Positions 24,933-34,225 are shown, counted from the stretch's first letter. The stretch: DNA of 46,186 nt from SIG440 sp045648205 (GCA_045648205.1 JAZRNM010000007.1:1-46186), one strand, 5' to 3'. Notes: generated by a model from the sequence alone, not told the origin. Program-made: numbers and translations.

Positions 24933-25659
24933 AGACCCTGCATCAAAGGTTTATGTAGGCAGAAAGGAAGCAATGTGTCAGGAACTTGGAATGCATTCTG
25001 AAAAATTTGCCCTTCCTGAAAACACAACTCAGGATGAATTGGTAGCCTTGGTAAACAAACTGAACAATGATGAAAAAATTCACGGAATCCTTGTTCAGCT
25101 TCCTCTCCCAAAACACCTTGACGAAAAAGCTGTCATCAACACAATTCTTCCCGAAAAGGATGTTGATGCCTTTCACCCCGTTAATGTGGGAAAAATTATG
25201 ATTGGGGATTATGACTTTGTTCCCTGCACCCCTGCAGGAATTATGGAACTTATTGCTGAGAGCAATGTTGAAATTGAAGGAAAAAACTGTGTGGTAATCG
25301 GCAGAAGCAACATCGTAGGAAAGCCAATGAGTATGCTTCTTCTTCACAAAAATGGAACCGTAACCACTTGTCATTCAAGAACAAAAAACATCAAAGAAGT
25401 TACCAAGCATGCGGACATTTTGGTCGCAGCAGTTGGCAAAGCAAATTTTGTGACTGCAGATATGGTCAAACCCGGGGCTGTTGTTATTGATGTTGGAATG
25501 AACAGACTTGATGATGGAAAATTGGTGGGAGATGTTGCCTTTGACGAGGTAGAAAAGGTTGCTGGCGCAATCACTCCCGTTCCCGGCGGTGTTGGTCCGA
25601 TGACAATTGCGATGCTTATGCAAAACACAGTGACTGCCGCAAAGAAATCAAGAAAGTAA
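24811..25659 (+). CDS. folD: Bifunctional methylenetetrahydrofolate dehydrogenase/cyclohydrolase
   Basis: 282 residues, the usual length. Conserved NPGLAVIIVGEDPASKVYV with catalytic Tyr and the Lys in YVGRKEAM, GILVQLPLPKH, NVGKIMIGD, VIGRSNIVGKPMSMLL (NADP site) and GGVGPMTIAML. Interconverts methylene-, methenyl- and formyl-THF. Start ATG 24811 preceded by AAAGGAG. The start is firm because conserved family residues begin within ten codons, so the 122-base overlap with ygiQ is real and not a mis-called start. Confidence 0.96.
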   Translation: MATILSGKTVSARIKENLKAEIETLKKSGTNPGLAVIIVGEDPASKVYVGRKEAMCQELGMHSEKFALPENTTQDELVALVNKLNNDEKIHGILVQLPLPKHLDEKAVINTILPEKDVDAFHPVNVGKIMIGDYDFVPCTPAGIMELIAESNVEIEGKNCVVIGRSNIVGKPMSMLLLHKNGTVTTCHSRTKNIKEVTKHADILVAAVGKANFVTADMVKPGAVVIDVGMNRLDDGKLVGDVAFDEVEKVAGAITPVPGGVGPMTIAMLMQNTVTAAKKSRK

Positions 25660-25679
25660 GAAAGGCTAAACATTTTGTT

Positions 25680-27044
25680 ATGAAAACCAAAACCATTTAT
25701 GTTTGCTCCGAATGTGGAGCATCATCACCAAAATGGATGGGCAAATGTTCCTCCTGCAATTCGTGGAACACGATGATTGAAGAGGTCATACGTCAAACCC
25801 CTGCAAACACCAAAGTTCCCAACTTGTCTGAAGGTTCCGTATCCGTTCCAAAAACAATTTCAGACATAGACTCAAAAGACGAAATGCGTGCACTCACCGG
25901 TATGAGTGAGTTCGATCGTGTTCTCGGCGGTGGTCTTGTTAAGGGTTCATTGGTTTTGGTTGGTGGTGATCCGGGGATAGGAAAATCAACACTCCTCCTT
26001 CAGATTTGTGAAAGTCTTGGATCCACAAAGAAAATTCTTTATGTTTCAGGAGAAGAATCCCAAAGACAAATAAAGCTTCGTGCCGACAGACTGAATATAA
26101 CTACAGAAAACTTAAAAATATATTCAGAAACCAATATGGACTACATTATCGACTGCATTTCCCGTGAAAACCCTGATGTTCTCATTGTGGATTCGGTCCA
26201 GACAATGTATAACCCTGAAATTCAGTCAACTCCCGGAAACGCAGCTCAAATCAAGGATGTAACAACCATACTGATGAAGGTTGCAAAGGAAAAATCCATA
26301 TCGGTTTTTGTTGTAGGTCATGTCACAAAGGAAGGCGCCCTTGCAGGGCCAAAAATTCTTGAACATATGGTGGATTGCGTTCTTTATTTTGAAGGTGAAC
26401 GCCACCAGTCCTTCCGGATTCTCCGTGCCGTCAAGAACCGTTTTGGCTCAACAAATGAAATCGGCGTTTTTGAAATGACCGGAAACGGACTTGAAGAAGT
26501 TCCAAATCCCTCAATGGCTATGCTTTCAGGCAGGCCTGAAAATGTTCCGGGGTCGTGTATAATCTGCACAATGGAGGGTACCCGACCGGTTCTCGCTGAG
26601 GTTCAGGCTCTTGTTTCTCCATCTTCTTTCGGAAACCCAAGACGTATGGCAAGCGGTCCTGACATCAGCAGAGCAATAATGCTTATGGCAGTTCTTGAAA
26701 AACGTGGCGGACTTAAAATTTCCGCTTATGATGCATATGTAAACATTGTAGGCGGATTGAAAATTGTTGAACCTGCTGCGGATTTAGGTTTGATTCTGGC
26801 TCTTGCTTCAAGCTTCCTTGGATGTTCATTAAGCAGTGATACTGTCGCAATTGGCGAGGTCGGATTGACCGGTGAACTCCGTGCCTGCAGTTTCTTAGAA
26901 TCAAGAATTGCGGAATGTGAAAAGTTGGGATTCAAAAAATGTATTGTTCCTAAAATCAACTTGGAAAAGCTCAAAAAGTTCTCCAATATTGAAATTTGTG
27001 CTTTTTCAAATATAAAAGATGTAATCAATTCTGAATTAAAATAA
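25680..27044 (+). CDS. radA: DNA repair protein RadA
   Basis: 454 residues: N-terminal C4 zinc finger (Cys9, Cys12, then CSSC near 25-28), RecA-like ATPase with Walker A GGDPGIGKSTLL near residue 95, the RadA-specific KNRFG motif near 252, and a C-terminal Lon-protease-like domain (DAYVNIVGGLKI, GEVGLTGELRACSFLESRIAE). Processes recombination intermediates as a branch-migration helicase. Downstream of folD by 20 bases and followed by carD; no disA gene lies after it, unlike many Firmicutes. Confidence 0.96.
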   Translation: MKTKTIYVCSECGASSPKWMGKCSSCNSWNTMIEEVIRQTPANTKVPNLSEGSVSVPKTISDIDSKDEMRALTGMSEFDRVLGGGLVKGSLVLVGGDPGIGKSTLLLQICESLGSTKKILYVSGEESQRQIKLRADRLNITTENLKIYSETNMDYIIDCISRENPDVLIVDSVQTMYNPEIQSTPGNAAQIKDVTTILMKVAKEKSISVFVVGHVTKEGALAGPKILEHMVDCVLYFEGERHQSFRILRAVKNRFGSTNEIGVFEMTGNGLEEVPNPSMAMLSGRPENVPGSCIICTMEGTRPVLAEVQALVSPSSFGNPRRMASGPDISRAIMLMAVLEKRGGLKISAYDAYVNIVGGLKIVEPAADLGLILALASSFLGCSLSSDTVAIGEVGLTGELRACSFLESRIAECEKLGFKKCIVPKINLEKLKKFSNIEICAFSNIKDVINSELK

Positions 27045-27080
27045 TTGATATACTAAAAGTTTTTGAAGGGAAGTCATGAC

Positions 27081-27548
27081 GTGTTTTGTATAGGTGACAA
27101 AATTGTTTATCCAATGCATGGAGCCGGTATCATTGTCGACATTGAGGAAAAGAGAATCCTCGGTGAGCTCCATAAGTACTATATCTTGCAGATTTCCATA
27201 AGTGACATGAAGGTAATGCTGCCCGTTGACAACACAGAAACCATCGGAATCCGAAAGATTGTATCTGAAGGTGCCGCCAATGAAGCTATCAACCATTTTC
27301 TCAACTGTCCCGATGAATTCAATAATAATTGGAATCAACGCTACAGAGAAAACATAGAAAAAATGAGAAACGGTGACATTTTTGATGTTGCGACAGTTGC
27401 AAAAACACTTATGCTCAGAGATAACAGAAAATCACTCTCAAATGCAGAAAGAAAAATGCTTTCCAATGCCAAAAACATTTTAATTTCAGAGCTTGTTCTG
27501 TCAAAACAGATGTCTGCCGAAAAAATAAAAGAACTTTTGGCAATTTAA
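27081..27548 (+). CDS. CarD/CdnL-family RNA-polymerase-binding regulator
   Basis: 155 residues. N-terminal CarD/TRCF Tudor-like RNAP-interaction domain (GDKIVYPMHGAGIIVDIEEK ... YYILQI ... MLPVDN) and a helical C-terminal half with RDNRKSLSNAERKMLSNAKNIL. Binds the RNAP beta subunit and stabilises open promoter complexes in relatives. Start set at GTG 27081 because the family begins MF-IGDKIVYP and GAAGGGAAG lies seven bases upstream; a TTG six codons earlier overlaps that ribosome binding site. Located between radA and ispD as in many clostridia. Confidence 0.9.
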   Translation: MFCIGDKIVYPMHGAGIIVDIEEKRILGELHKYYILQISISDMKVMLPVDNTETIGIRKIVSEGAANEAINHFLNCPDEFNNNWNQRYRENIEKMRNGDIFDVATVAKTLMLRDNRKSLSNAERKMLSNAKNILISELVLSKQMSAEKIKELLAI

Positions 27549-27562
27549 TTCGGAGGTTTTGT

Positions 27563-28270
27563 ATGACACACAAAAAAAATATCCCATCTGCTACCGCAAT
27601 AATAGTGGCAGCCGGTTCAGGAAGCCGAATGGGTGAAAACACAAACAAACAGTTTATTCTGATTGATGAAATTCCCGTTCTGGCTCACACTCTTCTGAAA
27701 TTTAATTCAGCTGAAACCATCGACTCAATTATTGTTGTGACAAAGCCCGAAAACATTCTCGCAGTCAATGACATCATCCGCGAATTTGATATTTCAAAGG
27801 CTCGTGAGGTTGTGGCAGGCGGCGAAACAAGGCAGGACTCGGTCTTTTGCGGTCTCAACTATGTTGAAAATGACCGACTTGTGGCTATTCACGATGGTGC
27901 AAGGCCCTTTATATCGGTTGAAAAAATCAACGAGTTGGTTTGTGCCGCACACAAATTTGGATGTGCCGCTCCAGGTGTTGTTCCAAAAGATACAGTCAAA
28001 GTGATTTCAAAAAATAACTCAATTGACAAAACAATCGACAGACAAACTCTGCGGCTCATACAAACACCGCAAGTTTTCCATGCTGACACAATAAAGCTTG
28101 CACACATACAAGCAAAAGAAAACGGGTTTGAATGCACAGACGACTGTTCTGCAGCGGAGCATATGGGCGTTTCTGTACATATTGTAGACGGAGAATATAC
28201 AAATATAAAGGTAACAACGCCCGAAGATATTCCAATTGCAGAAGCTATCTGCAAATTTTTAAAAGCTTAA
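27563..28270 (+). CDS. ispD: 2-C-methyl-D-erythritol 4-phosphate cytidylyltransferase
   Basis: 235 residues: nucleotide-binding AIIVAAGSGSRMG with KQF, GGETRQDSVFCGL, HDGARPFIS, PKDTVK, TPQVFH and DDCSAAEHMG motifs, all typical of IspD. Adds CMP to MEP in the non-mevalonate isoprenoid pathway. Fourteen bases after carD, with a GGAGG ribosome binding site; ispF follows by eleven bases. Confidence 0.96.
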   Translation: MTHKKNIPSATAIIVAAGSGSRMGENTNKQFILIDEIPVLAHTLLKFNSAETIDSIIVVTKPENILAVNDIIREFDISKAREVVAGGETRQDSVFCGLNYVENDRLVAIHDGARPFISVEKINELVCAAHKFGCAAPGVVPKDTVKVISKNNSIDKTIDRQTLRLIQTPQVFHADTIKLAHIQAKENGFECTDDCSAAEHMGVSVHIVDGEYTNIKVTTPEDIPIAEAICKFLKA

Positions 28271-28281
28271 AGGAGATTAGT

Positions 28282-28755
28282 ATGCGCATAGGTTTTGGAT
28301 ATGATGTCCATATTCTCACAGAAAACAGAAAATTAATTCTTGGTGGGGTTGAAATTCCTTACGAAAAAGGTCTTCAGGGACATTCTGACGCTGATGTTCT
28401 TGTTCACGCCATTATGGATTCTCTTCTTGGCGCCGCAGCCCTGGGTGATATTGGCAAGCATTTTCCTGACACGAGTGGCGAGTTTAAAGACATAAGCAGC
28501 CTTGTTTTGCTCAAACGGGTCAATGAAATTATCGAAGAAAATGGTTTTTCAATTAATAATATAGATTCCACCATTGTGGCACAGTCTCCAAAACTTGCCC
28601 CTTTCATTGATGATATGCGGGCAAAAATAGGTGAAACTCTCGCACTTGACATATCCAGAATAAGCGTCAAGGCAACCACAACAGAATTTTTAGGTTTTGA
28701 GGGCAGAAAAGAAGGCATTTCTGCATATGCCGTGGCATCCCTTTCTCAAAAATAA
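28282..28755 (+). CDS. ispF: 2-C-methyl-D-erythritol 2,4-cyclodiphosphate synthase
   Basis: 157 residues, standard length. Zn-binding GFGYDVHIL (Asp8, His10) and GHSDADVLVHAIMDSLLGAA, GDIGKHFPDT, and the final TTTEFLGFEGRKEGISAYAV. Cyclises CDP-ME2P. ATG at 28282 with AGGAGA just upstream; a long upstream in-frame extension lies inside ispD and is rejected. Confidence 0.96.
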   Translation: MRIGFGYDVHILTENRKLILGGVEIPYEKGLQGHSDADVLVHAIMDSLLGAAALGDIGKHFPDTSGEFKDISSLVLLKRVNEIIEENGFSINNIDSTIVAQSPKLAPFIDDMRAKIGETLALDISRISVKATTTEFLGFEGRKEGISAYAVASLSQK

Positions 28756-28828
28756 TAGCTTGAAGAAGATTTTAGTATATAATCGTTTATAATTGACTAT
28801 AATTGGAAATAATTTCATTTAATCAAGG

Positions 28829-28857
28829 TTGATTTTATTCCTTTATTTATGTAATAT
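28829..28857 (+). promoter_or_regulatory. groESL promoter
   Basis: TTGATT (28829-28834), 17-bp spacer, TAATAT (28852-28857). Predicted start near 28864, at the edge of the CIRCE element. Confidence 0.85.
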
Positions 28858-28864
28858 AACATCA

Positions 28865-28891
28865 TTAGCACTCATTTAATCGGAGTGCTAA
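28865..28891 (+). promoter_or_regulatory. CIRCE operator (HrcA-binding)
   Basis: Perfect consensus TTAGCACTC-N9-GAGTGCTAA directly after the promoter and before groES. HrcA repression of heat-shock genes is expected; hrcA itself is not in the window. Confidence 0.97.
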
Positions 28892-28938
28892 CACTATGTT
28901 GTTAATTTAAATTTATATATCACAAGGAGGCATTTCAA

Positions 28939-29223
28939 ATGAACATCAAACCATTGGCAGACAGAGTTGTTATTAAGATGGTAGAAGCTGAGGAAACAAC
29001 AAAGAGCGGAATCATTCTCGCAGGCTCAGCAAAAGAAAAACCCGAGATTGCTGAAATAGTTGCAGTTGGTCCCGGTGGCGTTGTTGACGGCAAGGAAATC
29101 AAAATGGAACTCAAGGTTGGCGACAAGGTTTTAATCAGCAAATATGCAGGAACAGAGGTTAAGCTTGACGGTGCAGAATACACAATTCTTCGTCAAAGCG
29201 ACGTTCTGGCAATTATTGACTAA
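28939..29223 (+). CDS. groES: Co-chaperonin GroES
   Basis: 94 residues with NIKPLADRVVIKMVEAEE, the mobile loop ETTKSGIILAGSAKEKP, GPGGVVDGKEI, and the closing GDKVLISKYAGTEVKLDG/YTILRQSDVLAII. Heptameric lid of GroEL. Strong GGAGG RBS; controlled by CIRCE. Confidence 0.97.
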   Translation: MNIKPLADRVVIKMVEAEETTKSGIILAGSAKEKPEIAEIVAVGPGGVVDGKEIKMELKVGDKVLISKYAGTEVKLDGAEYTILRQSDVLAIID

Positions 29224-29247
29224 TTTATTCAGGAGGTATTTATCCAT

Positions 29248-30888
29248 ATGGCAAAACAAATTTTATTCGGTGAAGAAGCAAGACACGCACTTGAAAAAGG
29301 CGTGAATCAGCTTGCAAACACAGTAAAGGTTACACTTGGTCCAAAAGGAAGAAATGTTGTTCTTGACAAAAAATTCGGAGCACCTCTCATCACAAATGAT
29401 GGTGTAACAATTGCAAAGGAAATTGAGCTTGAATGTCCTTTTGAAAATATGGGCGCACAGCTTGTTAAAGAAGTTGCATCAAAGACAAATGATATTGCAG
29501 GTGACGGAACAACAACTGCAACACTTCTTGCTCAGGCTCTTGTTCGTGAGGGTCTCAAGAATGTTACTGCAGGTGCAAACCCCATGATTGTAAGAAAAGG
29601 TATTGCAGCAGCAGTTGACACAGCAGTTTCTGAAGTAATCAAAAACAGCAAAAAGGTTAGCGGCAGAGATGACATCGCAAGAGTAGCAGCAGTTTCTGCA
29701 GCAGACGATGCAATCGGTGAACTTATTGCCGATGCTATGGAAAAGGTTACAAGCGACGGTGTTATCACTGTTGAAGAATCAAAAACAGCTGAAACATATT
29801 CAGAGGTTGTTGAAGGTATGCAGTTTGACAGAGGCTACATCACACCTTATATGGTAACAGACACAGAAAAAATGGAAGCTGTTATTGATGATGCATATAT
29901 CCTCATCACAGACAAAAAGATTTCTGTAATTCAGGACCTCCTTCCTCTTCTTGAACAAATCGTTCAGCAAGGTAAAAAATTGCTCATCGTTGCAGAAGAT
30001 ATTGAAGGTGAAGCACTTTCAACACTTATCGTAAACAAACTCCGCGGCACATTCACATGTGTTGGTGTCAAGGCTCCCGGCTTTGGTGACAGAAGAAAGG
30101 CAATGCTTGAAGATATTGCAATCCTCACAGGCGGAACTGTTATTTCTGACGAACTCGGTCTTGACCTCAAAGAAACAACAGTTGCACAGCTTGGTCGTGC
30201 ACGTCAGGTTAAGGTTCTCAAGGAGGCTACCATCATTGTTGACGGTGCAGGAAATCCCGATGCAATAAAGACTCGTGTTACTCAAATCAAGAACCAGATT
30301 GACACAACTACTTCAGAATTCGACAGGGAAAAACTTCAGGAAAGACTTGCAAAGCTTTCTGGCGGTGTTGCAGTTATCAAAGTTGGTGCTGCAACAGAAG
30401 TTGAAATGAGAGAAAAGAAACTCAGAATTGTAGATGCTCTCGCTGCAACTCGTGCTGCTGTTGAAGAAGGTATTGTTGCCGGCGGTGGTACTGCATTCAT
30501 CAATGCAATGCCCGCAGTTGAAGCACTCATCGACACTCTTGAAGGTGATGAAAAGGTTGGCGCAAAAACAGTTCTTCGCGCTCTTGAAGAACCCGTTCGT
30601 CAGATTTCATTTAACGCAGGTGTTGAAGGCAGCGTTGTTGTCAACACAATCAAAGCAAGCGAAGTTGGCATCGGTTATAATGCGCTCACAGAAGAATATA
30701 TGGATATGCTCAAGAACGGTATTGTTGACCCAACAAAGGTTACACGTTCAGCTCTCCAGAACGCAGCATCTGTTGCATCTATGGTTCTCACAACTGAAAG
30801 CCTTGTTGCAAACAAGCCTGACCCACAGGCAGCTGCAGCTGAAGCCGCTGCAATGGCTGGTGCCGGCGGTATGGGTGGAATGTATTAA
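29248..30888 (+). CDS. groEL: Chaperonin GroEL
   Basis: 546 residues. ATP site VTLGPKGRNVVLD, GDGTTTATLLAQALVREG, equatorial/intermediate hinge segments, the AAVEEGIVAGGGTA signature, and a C-terminal GGMGG repeat ending in MY. Second gene of groESL; followed by a strong terminator. Codon use is visibly biased toward highly expressed genes (AAG/GTT-rich). Confidence 0.98.
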   Translation: MAKQILFGEEARHALEKGVNQLANTVKVTLGPKGRNVVLDKKFGAPLITNDGVTIAKEIELECPFENMGAQLVKEVASKTNDIAGDGTTTATLLAQALVREGLKNVTAGANPMIVRKGIAAAVDTAVSEVIKNSKKVSGRDDIARVAAVSAADDAIGELIADAMEKVTSDGVITVEESKTAETYSEVVEGMQFDRGYITPYMVTDTEKMEAVIDDAYILITDKKISVIQDLLPLLEQIVQQGKKLLIVAEDIEGEALSTLIVNKLRGTFTCVGVKAPGFGDRRKAMLEDIAILTGGTVISDELGLDLKETTVAQLGRARQVKVLKEATIIVDGAGNPDAIKTRVTQIKNQIDTTTSEFDREKLQERLAKLSGGVAVIKVGAATEVEMREKKLRIVDALAATRAAVEEGIVAGGGTAFINAMPAVEALIDTLEGDEKVGAKTVLRALEEPVRQISFNAGVEGSVVVNTIKASEVGIGYNALTEEYMDMLKNGIVDPTKVTRSALQNAASVASMVLTTESLVANKPDPQAAAAEAAAMAGAGGMGGMY

Positions 30889-30907
30889 TTCCTTATATAA
30901 AACATTC

Positions 30908-30944
30908 AGAGAGATTGTGACAAAAATCACGGTCTCTCTTTTTT
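30908..30944 (+). terminator. groESL terminator
   Basis: Thirteen-bp stem AGAGAGATTGTGA/TCACGGTCTCTCT (two G-T pairs), 6-nt loop, followed by five T. Confidence 0.93.
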
Positions 30945-30965
30945 ATTGGATTAATCAAAAAAGCC

Positions 30966-30994
30966 TTGACAAATCCTGGGTTTTAATTTAGAAT
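30966..30994 (+). promoter_or_regulatory. Promoter of the amino acid ABC transporter operon
   Basis: TTGACA (30966-30971), 17-bp spacer, TAGAAT (30989-30994), about 38 bases before the binding-protein ATG. Confidence 0.87.
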
Positions 30995-31032
30995 ATTAGT
31001 ATTGTATTTTATTCTTTAGGAGGAATATAAAA

Positions 31033-31794
31033 ATGAAAAAAATTATCGCTTTATTAGTTGCAGTTATGATGATGGTTTGCTGCCTTGCAGGTTGTGGCGG
31101 CGCTAAGAATGACAATGTTCTTACAATGGCAACAAACGCTGAATTCCCACCATATGAATATATGGAAAACAACGAAATTGTTGGTATTGATGCTGAGATT
31201 TCAAAAGCGATCGCTGAAAAGCTTGGTTGCGAACTGGTTATTGAAAACGTTGACTTTGACTCACTCATTCCTGGCGTACAGACAGGCAAATATGATTTCG
31301 CTGCTGCCGGCATGACAGTTACTGAAGACCGTCTTGAACAGGTAGATTTCACACAGTCTTACGCAACAGGTATTCAGTCAATTATCGTTAAAGAAGATTC
31401 TCCTATCACCACAGCAGATGACCTCTTTGCTGACGGTGCATCCACAAAAATCGGTGTTCAGCTTGCTACAACAGGTGACCTCTACTGCACATGGGATATT
31501 GAAGACGAAGGTCTTGGAACAGTTGAACGTTACAACAAAGGTGCAGATGCTGTTATGGCACTTACCTCAGGTAAGGTTGACTGTGTTGTTATAGACAACG
31601 AGCCTGCTAAGGTTTTTGTTCAGAACAACCCCGGTCTTAAAATTCTTGACACAGAATATGCTGTTGAAGATTATGCTATCGCAATCTCAAAAGATAACCC
31701 TGAGCTTCTCGAACTTGTTAATGCTGCTTTAGGCGAATTGATTGCTGACGGTACAGTTAAGAGTATTATCGAAAAGTACATTCCTGCTGAATAA
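31033..31794 (+). CDS. Polar amino acid ABC transporter, substrate-binding lipoprotein
   Basis: 253 residues, family 3 solute-binding protein (PF00497). Signal peptide ends in the lipobox LAGC. Mature motifs: TNAEFPPYEYMENNEIVGIDAEI, VDFTQSYATG, GVQLATTGD and YAIAISKDNPELLELVN. Probable ligand is a polar amino acid (glutamine, cystine or similar), not resolvable from sequence. The first gene of a three-gene operon; a hairpin after its stop probably keeps it in excess over the membrane parts. Confidence 0.94.
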   Translation: MKKIIALLVAVMMMVCCLAGCGGAKNDNVLTMATNAEFPPYEYMENNEIVGIDAEISKAIAEKLGCELVIENVDFDSLIPGVQTGKYDFAAAGMTVTEDRLEQVDFTQSYATGIQSIIVKEDSPITTADDLFADGASTKIGVQLATTGDLYCTWDIEDEGLGTVERYNKGADAVMALTSGKVDCVVIDNEPAKVFVQNNPGLKILDTEYAVEDYAIAISKDNPELLELVNAALGELIADGTVKSIIEKYIPAE

Positions 31795-31811
31795 TATTTA
31801 AGCTGATTACA

Positions 31812-31843
31812 AGGGCTGTATCATTATGACACAGCCCTCTTTA
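31812..31843 (+). terminator. Intra-operon attenuator between binding protein and permease
   Basis: Stem AGGGCTGT/ACAGCCCT (31812-31819 with 31831-31838), 11-nt loop, then CTTTATTT. Short T-run suggests partial termination. Confidence 0.65.
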
Positions 31844-31867
31844 TTTGTTACGAAAGGAGCATACAAA

Positions 31868-32596
31868 ATGCCCGAATGGATTAGTAAACTTATACGCGAC
31901 TTCAACTCAGCATTCGTGGTTGATAACAGGTGGAAATATCTTCTTGAAGGTGTTGAAAACACCCTCATACTTACTTTCTTCGCTCTTATTTTGGGTGTTG
32001 CACTTGGTATTATCATCGCGGCAATACGCGTTACCTACGACAAGCAATATGCATATATGAAAAAAGGTATTGCAAAATTTATGCTTTGCATAGGAAACGC
32101 AATCTCCAAGGTTTATCTCACCGTAATCCGCGGTACTCCTGCCATGGTGCAAATCCTGATCATATTCTTCATCATAATGGCAAGCTCCAACAACAAGATG
32201 CTTTGCGGTATAATTGCCTTTGGTATAAACTCCGGCGCATATGTTGCAGAGATTATACGTGGTGGCATAATGGGTATTGACGAGGGACAATCAGAAGCCG
32301 GTCGTTCACTTGGCTTTAACTATATTCAGACTATGGTCTTTATCATCCTTCCTCAGACTTTCAAAAGCATTCTTCCTGCACTTGCAAATGAATTTATTGT
32401 TCTTTTGAAAGAAACCGCAATTGCGGGATATGTTGGTGTTACAGACCTGACACGCGGTGCAAATATAATTCGCGGCATTACATACCAGAGTTTCTGGCCA
32501 CTTCTTGCCATTGCTGCAGTTTACCTTGTTATGGTAATGTTCTTTACCTGGCTTGTTGGAATTTTGGAAAGGAGACTGCGCAAAAATGAAAGATAA
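31868..32596 (+). CDS. Amino acid ABC transporter permease
   Basis: 242 residues, HisM/GlnP-type permease with about five membrane segments. The EAA loop that contacts the ATPase is EAGRSLGFNYIQTMVFIILPQTF. Start ATG 31868 after AAAGGAG; an upstream extension runs through the attenuator and is rejected. Overlaps the ATPase gene by 11 bases. Confidence 0.94.
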   Translation: MPEWISKLIRDFNSAFVVDNRWKYLLEGVENTLILTFFALILGVALGIIIAAIRVTYDKQYAYMKKGIAKFMLCIGNAISKVYLTVIRGTPAMVQILIIFFIIMASSNNKMLCGIIAFGINSGAYVAEIIRGGIMGIDEGQSEAGRSLGFNYIQTMVFIILPQTFKSILPALANEFIVLLKETAIAGYVGVTDLTRGANIIRGITYQSFWPLLAIAAVYLVMVMFFTWLVGILERRLRKNER

Positions 32597-33329
32597 TATT
32601 ATTATAAAAACAACTGATTTGCGTAAATATTACAAAGGTGACAAAATCAAAGCTCTTGATGGTGTAACTGCTGAAATCAAACAAGGTGAAGTTGTGGTTA
32701 TTATCGGTCCTTCCGGTTCGGGAAAATCAACATATTTGAGGTCTCTCAATCTTCTTGAACATCCCACCTCCGGTCAGATTGTTTTTGAAAACACAGATAT
32801 AACGGACCCAAAAACAAATATCAATCTTCACAGACAAAAAATGGGAATGGTTTTCCAGCAATTTAACCTCTTTCCTCATATGACTGTCCTCAAAAATCTG
32901 ACTATTGCTCCAATTAAGCTATTAAAAATGAGCAAGGAAGTTGCCGAAGAAAAGGCTATACAGCTTTTAACACGTGTTGGACTTGCTGACCGTGCAGATT
33001 CATATCCGTCACAGCTTTCAGGTGGTCAGAAACAGCGTGTTGCAATTGTGAGAGCTCTTATGATGAGTCCTGACGTTATGTTGTTTGACGAACCTACCTC
33101 CGCCCTTGACCCCGAAATGGTTGGCGAAGTTCTTGATGTTATGAAAGAACTTGCAAAAGAGGGTATGACAATGGTGGTTGTAACTCACGAAATGGGCTTT
33201 GCCCGTGAGGTTGCCGACCGTGTAATCTTTATGTGCGACGGAAAGATTGTTGAAGAAGGTACTCCTGATGAGATTTTTACAAATCCAAAGGACCCGAGAG
33301 CTCAACAGTTCCTCCACAGTATACTGTAA
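32586..33329 (+). CDS. Amino acid ABC transporter ATP-binding protein
   Basis: 247-residue GlnQ-like ATPase: Walker A GPSGSGKSTYLRSLNLLE, Q-loop MVFQQFNLFPH, signature LSGGQKQRVAIVRAL, Walker B MLFDEPTSALDPE, H-loop VVTHEMGFA. Start ATG 32586 behind GGAGAC; overlaps the permease stop. Energises import of the polar amino acid. Confidence 0.95.
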   Translation: MKDNIIIKTTDLRKYYKGDKIKALDGVTAEIKQGEVVVIIGPSGSGKSTYLRSLNLLEHPTSGQIVFENTDITDPKTNINLHRQKMGMVFQQFNLFPHMTVLKNLTIAPIKLLKMSKEVAEEKAIQLLTRVGLADRADSYPSQLSGGQKQRVAIVRALMMSPDVMLFDEPTSALDPEMVGEVLDVMKELAKEGMTMVVVTHEMGFAREVADRVIFMCDGKIVEEGTPDEIFTNPKDPRAQQFLHSIL

Positions 33330-33335
33330 TAAACC

Positions 33336-33369
33336 AAGAAGATATGGATTTTTCATATCTTCTTTTTTT
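33336..33369 (+). terminator. Terminator of the amino acid ABC operon
   Basis: Perfect 11-bp stem AAGAAGATATG/CATATCTTCTT (33336-33346 with 33354-33364) and a run of T. Confidence 0.95.
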
Positions 33370-33378
33370 GTGCATATA

Positions 33379-33407
33379 TTGATTTTTATCTGAAAAAGTG
33401 TTATAAT
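33379..33407 (+). promoter_or_regulatory. coaX promoter
   Basis: TTGATT (33379-33384), 17-bp spacer, TATAAT (33402-33407), 40 bases before coaX. Confidence 0.85.
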
Positions 33408-33447
33408 TTATACATAAAATCTAATTTGCGGAGAGGACTGGACAATT

Positions 33448-34212
33448 ATGATACTTACTATCGATATCGGTAATACAAATATTGTGCTTGGCGGTTTCAA
33501 AGACGACAAACTCCAATTTGTTGCACGCATATCAACCAATGCAACCAAAACCGAGGACGAATATGCAACAAAAATCCGAAGTATTCTGGTTCTTCACGAT
33601 GTTGACAAGTCCGAAATTGAAGGTGCAATCATTTCATCCGTTGTTCCGCCTCTAAACGCAGTTATGAAAAAGGCAATCAATCTTATTTATGACATTGAGC
33701 CTTTGATGGTTCAACCCGGAATCAAAACCGGTATAAACATTCATTGCGACAACCCTGCAAGTGTGGGCGCTGACCTTATTTGTGCCTGTGTTGCGGCTCA
33801 TTATCTTTATGGAAGCCCGTCACTCATCATCGATATGGGAACAGCAACAAAAATTATGGTTATGAACGACTCTGGAACATTTATCGGGGTTTCAATCATC
33901 CCCGGTGTAAACATTGCCTTAAAAGCCCTTGCAAGCGGCACAGCTCAACTTCCTCAGATAAGCCTTGAAGCTCCAAAATCTGTTATTGGAAAAAACACTG
34001 TTGACTGTATGCAATCCGGCGTTGTTTTTGGAAATGCGTCAATGATTGACGGAATGATTGACCGTTTCAACGAAGAAATGGGAAAAGACCTGAGTGTTTA
34101 TGCAACCGGCGGACTTGCATCCACCATCATCCCACATTGCAAACACAAAATTACTATGAACGAAAACCTTGTCCTTGAGGGACTCAATATAATTTACAAA
34201 AAAAATAAATAG
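33448..34212 (+). CDS. coaX: Type III pantothenate kinase
   Basis: 254 residues of the ASKHA-fold CoaX family: P-loop-like LTIDIGNTNIVLG, EDEYATKI, SSVVPPL, the pantothenate site GADLICACVAAHYLYG, the second Asp motif IDMGTATKI, and ATGGLAS near the C-terminus. First committed step of CoA synthesis; this form is not feedback-inhibited by CoA. The next gene is an ECF S component likely to import its substrate. Confidence 0.96.
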   Translation: MILTIDIGNTNIVLGGFKDDKLQFVARISTNATKTEDEYATKIRSILVLHDVDKSEIEGAIISSVVPPLNAVMKKAINLIYDIEPLMVQPGIKTGINIHCDNPASVGADLICACVAAHYLYGSPSLIIDMGTATKIMVMNDSGTFIGVSIIPGVNIALKALASGTAQLPQISLEAPKSVIGKNTVDCMQSGVVFGNASMIDGMIDRFNEEMGKDLSVYATGGLASTIIPHCKHKITMNENLVLEGLNIIYKKNK

Positions 34213-34225
34213 TAGTGTTATATTT

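Noticed and set aside
30748..30930. Open frames antisense to groEL and in other frames of the his genes
   Set aside because: They lie wholly opposite strongly conserved genes, have no ribosome binding sites and show no protein-family features.
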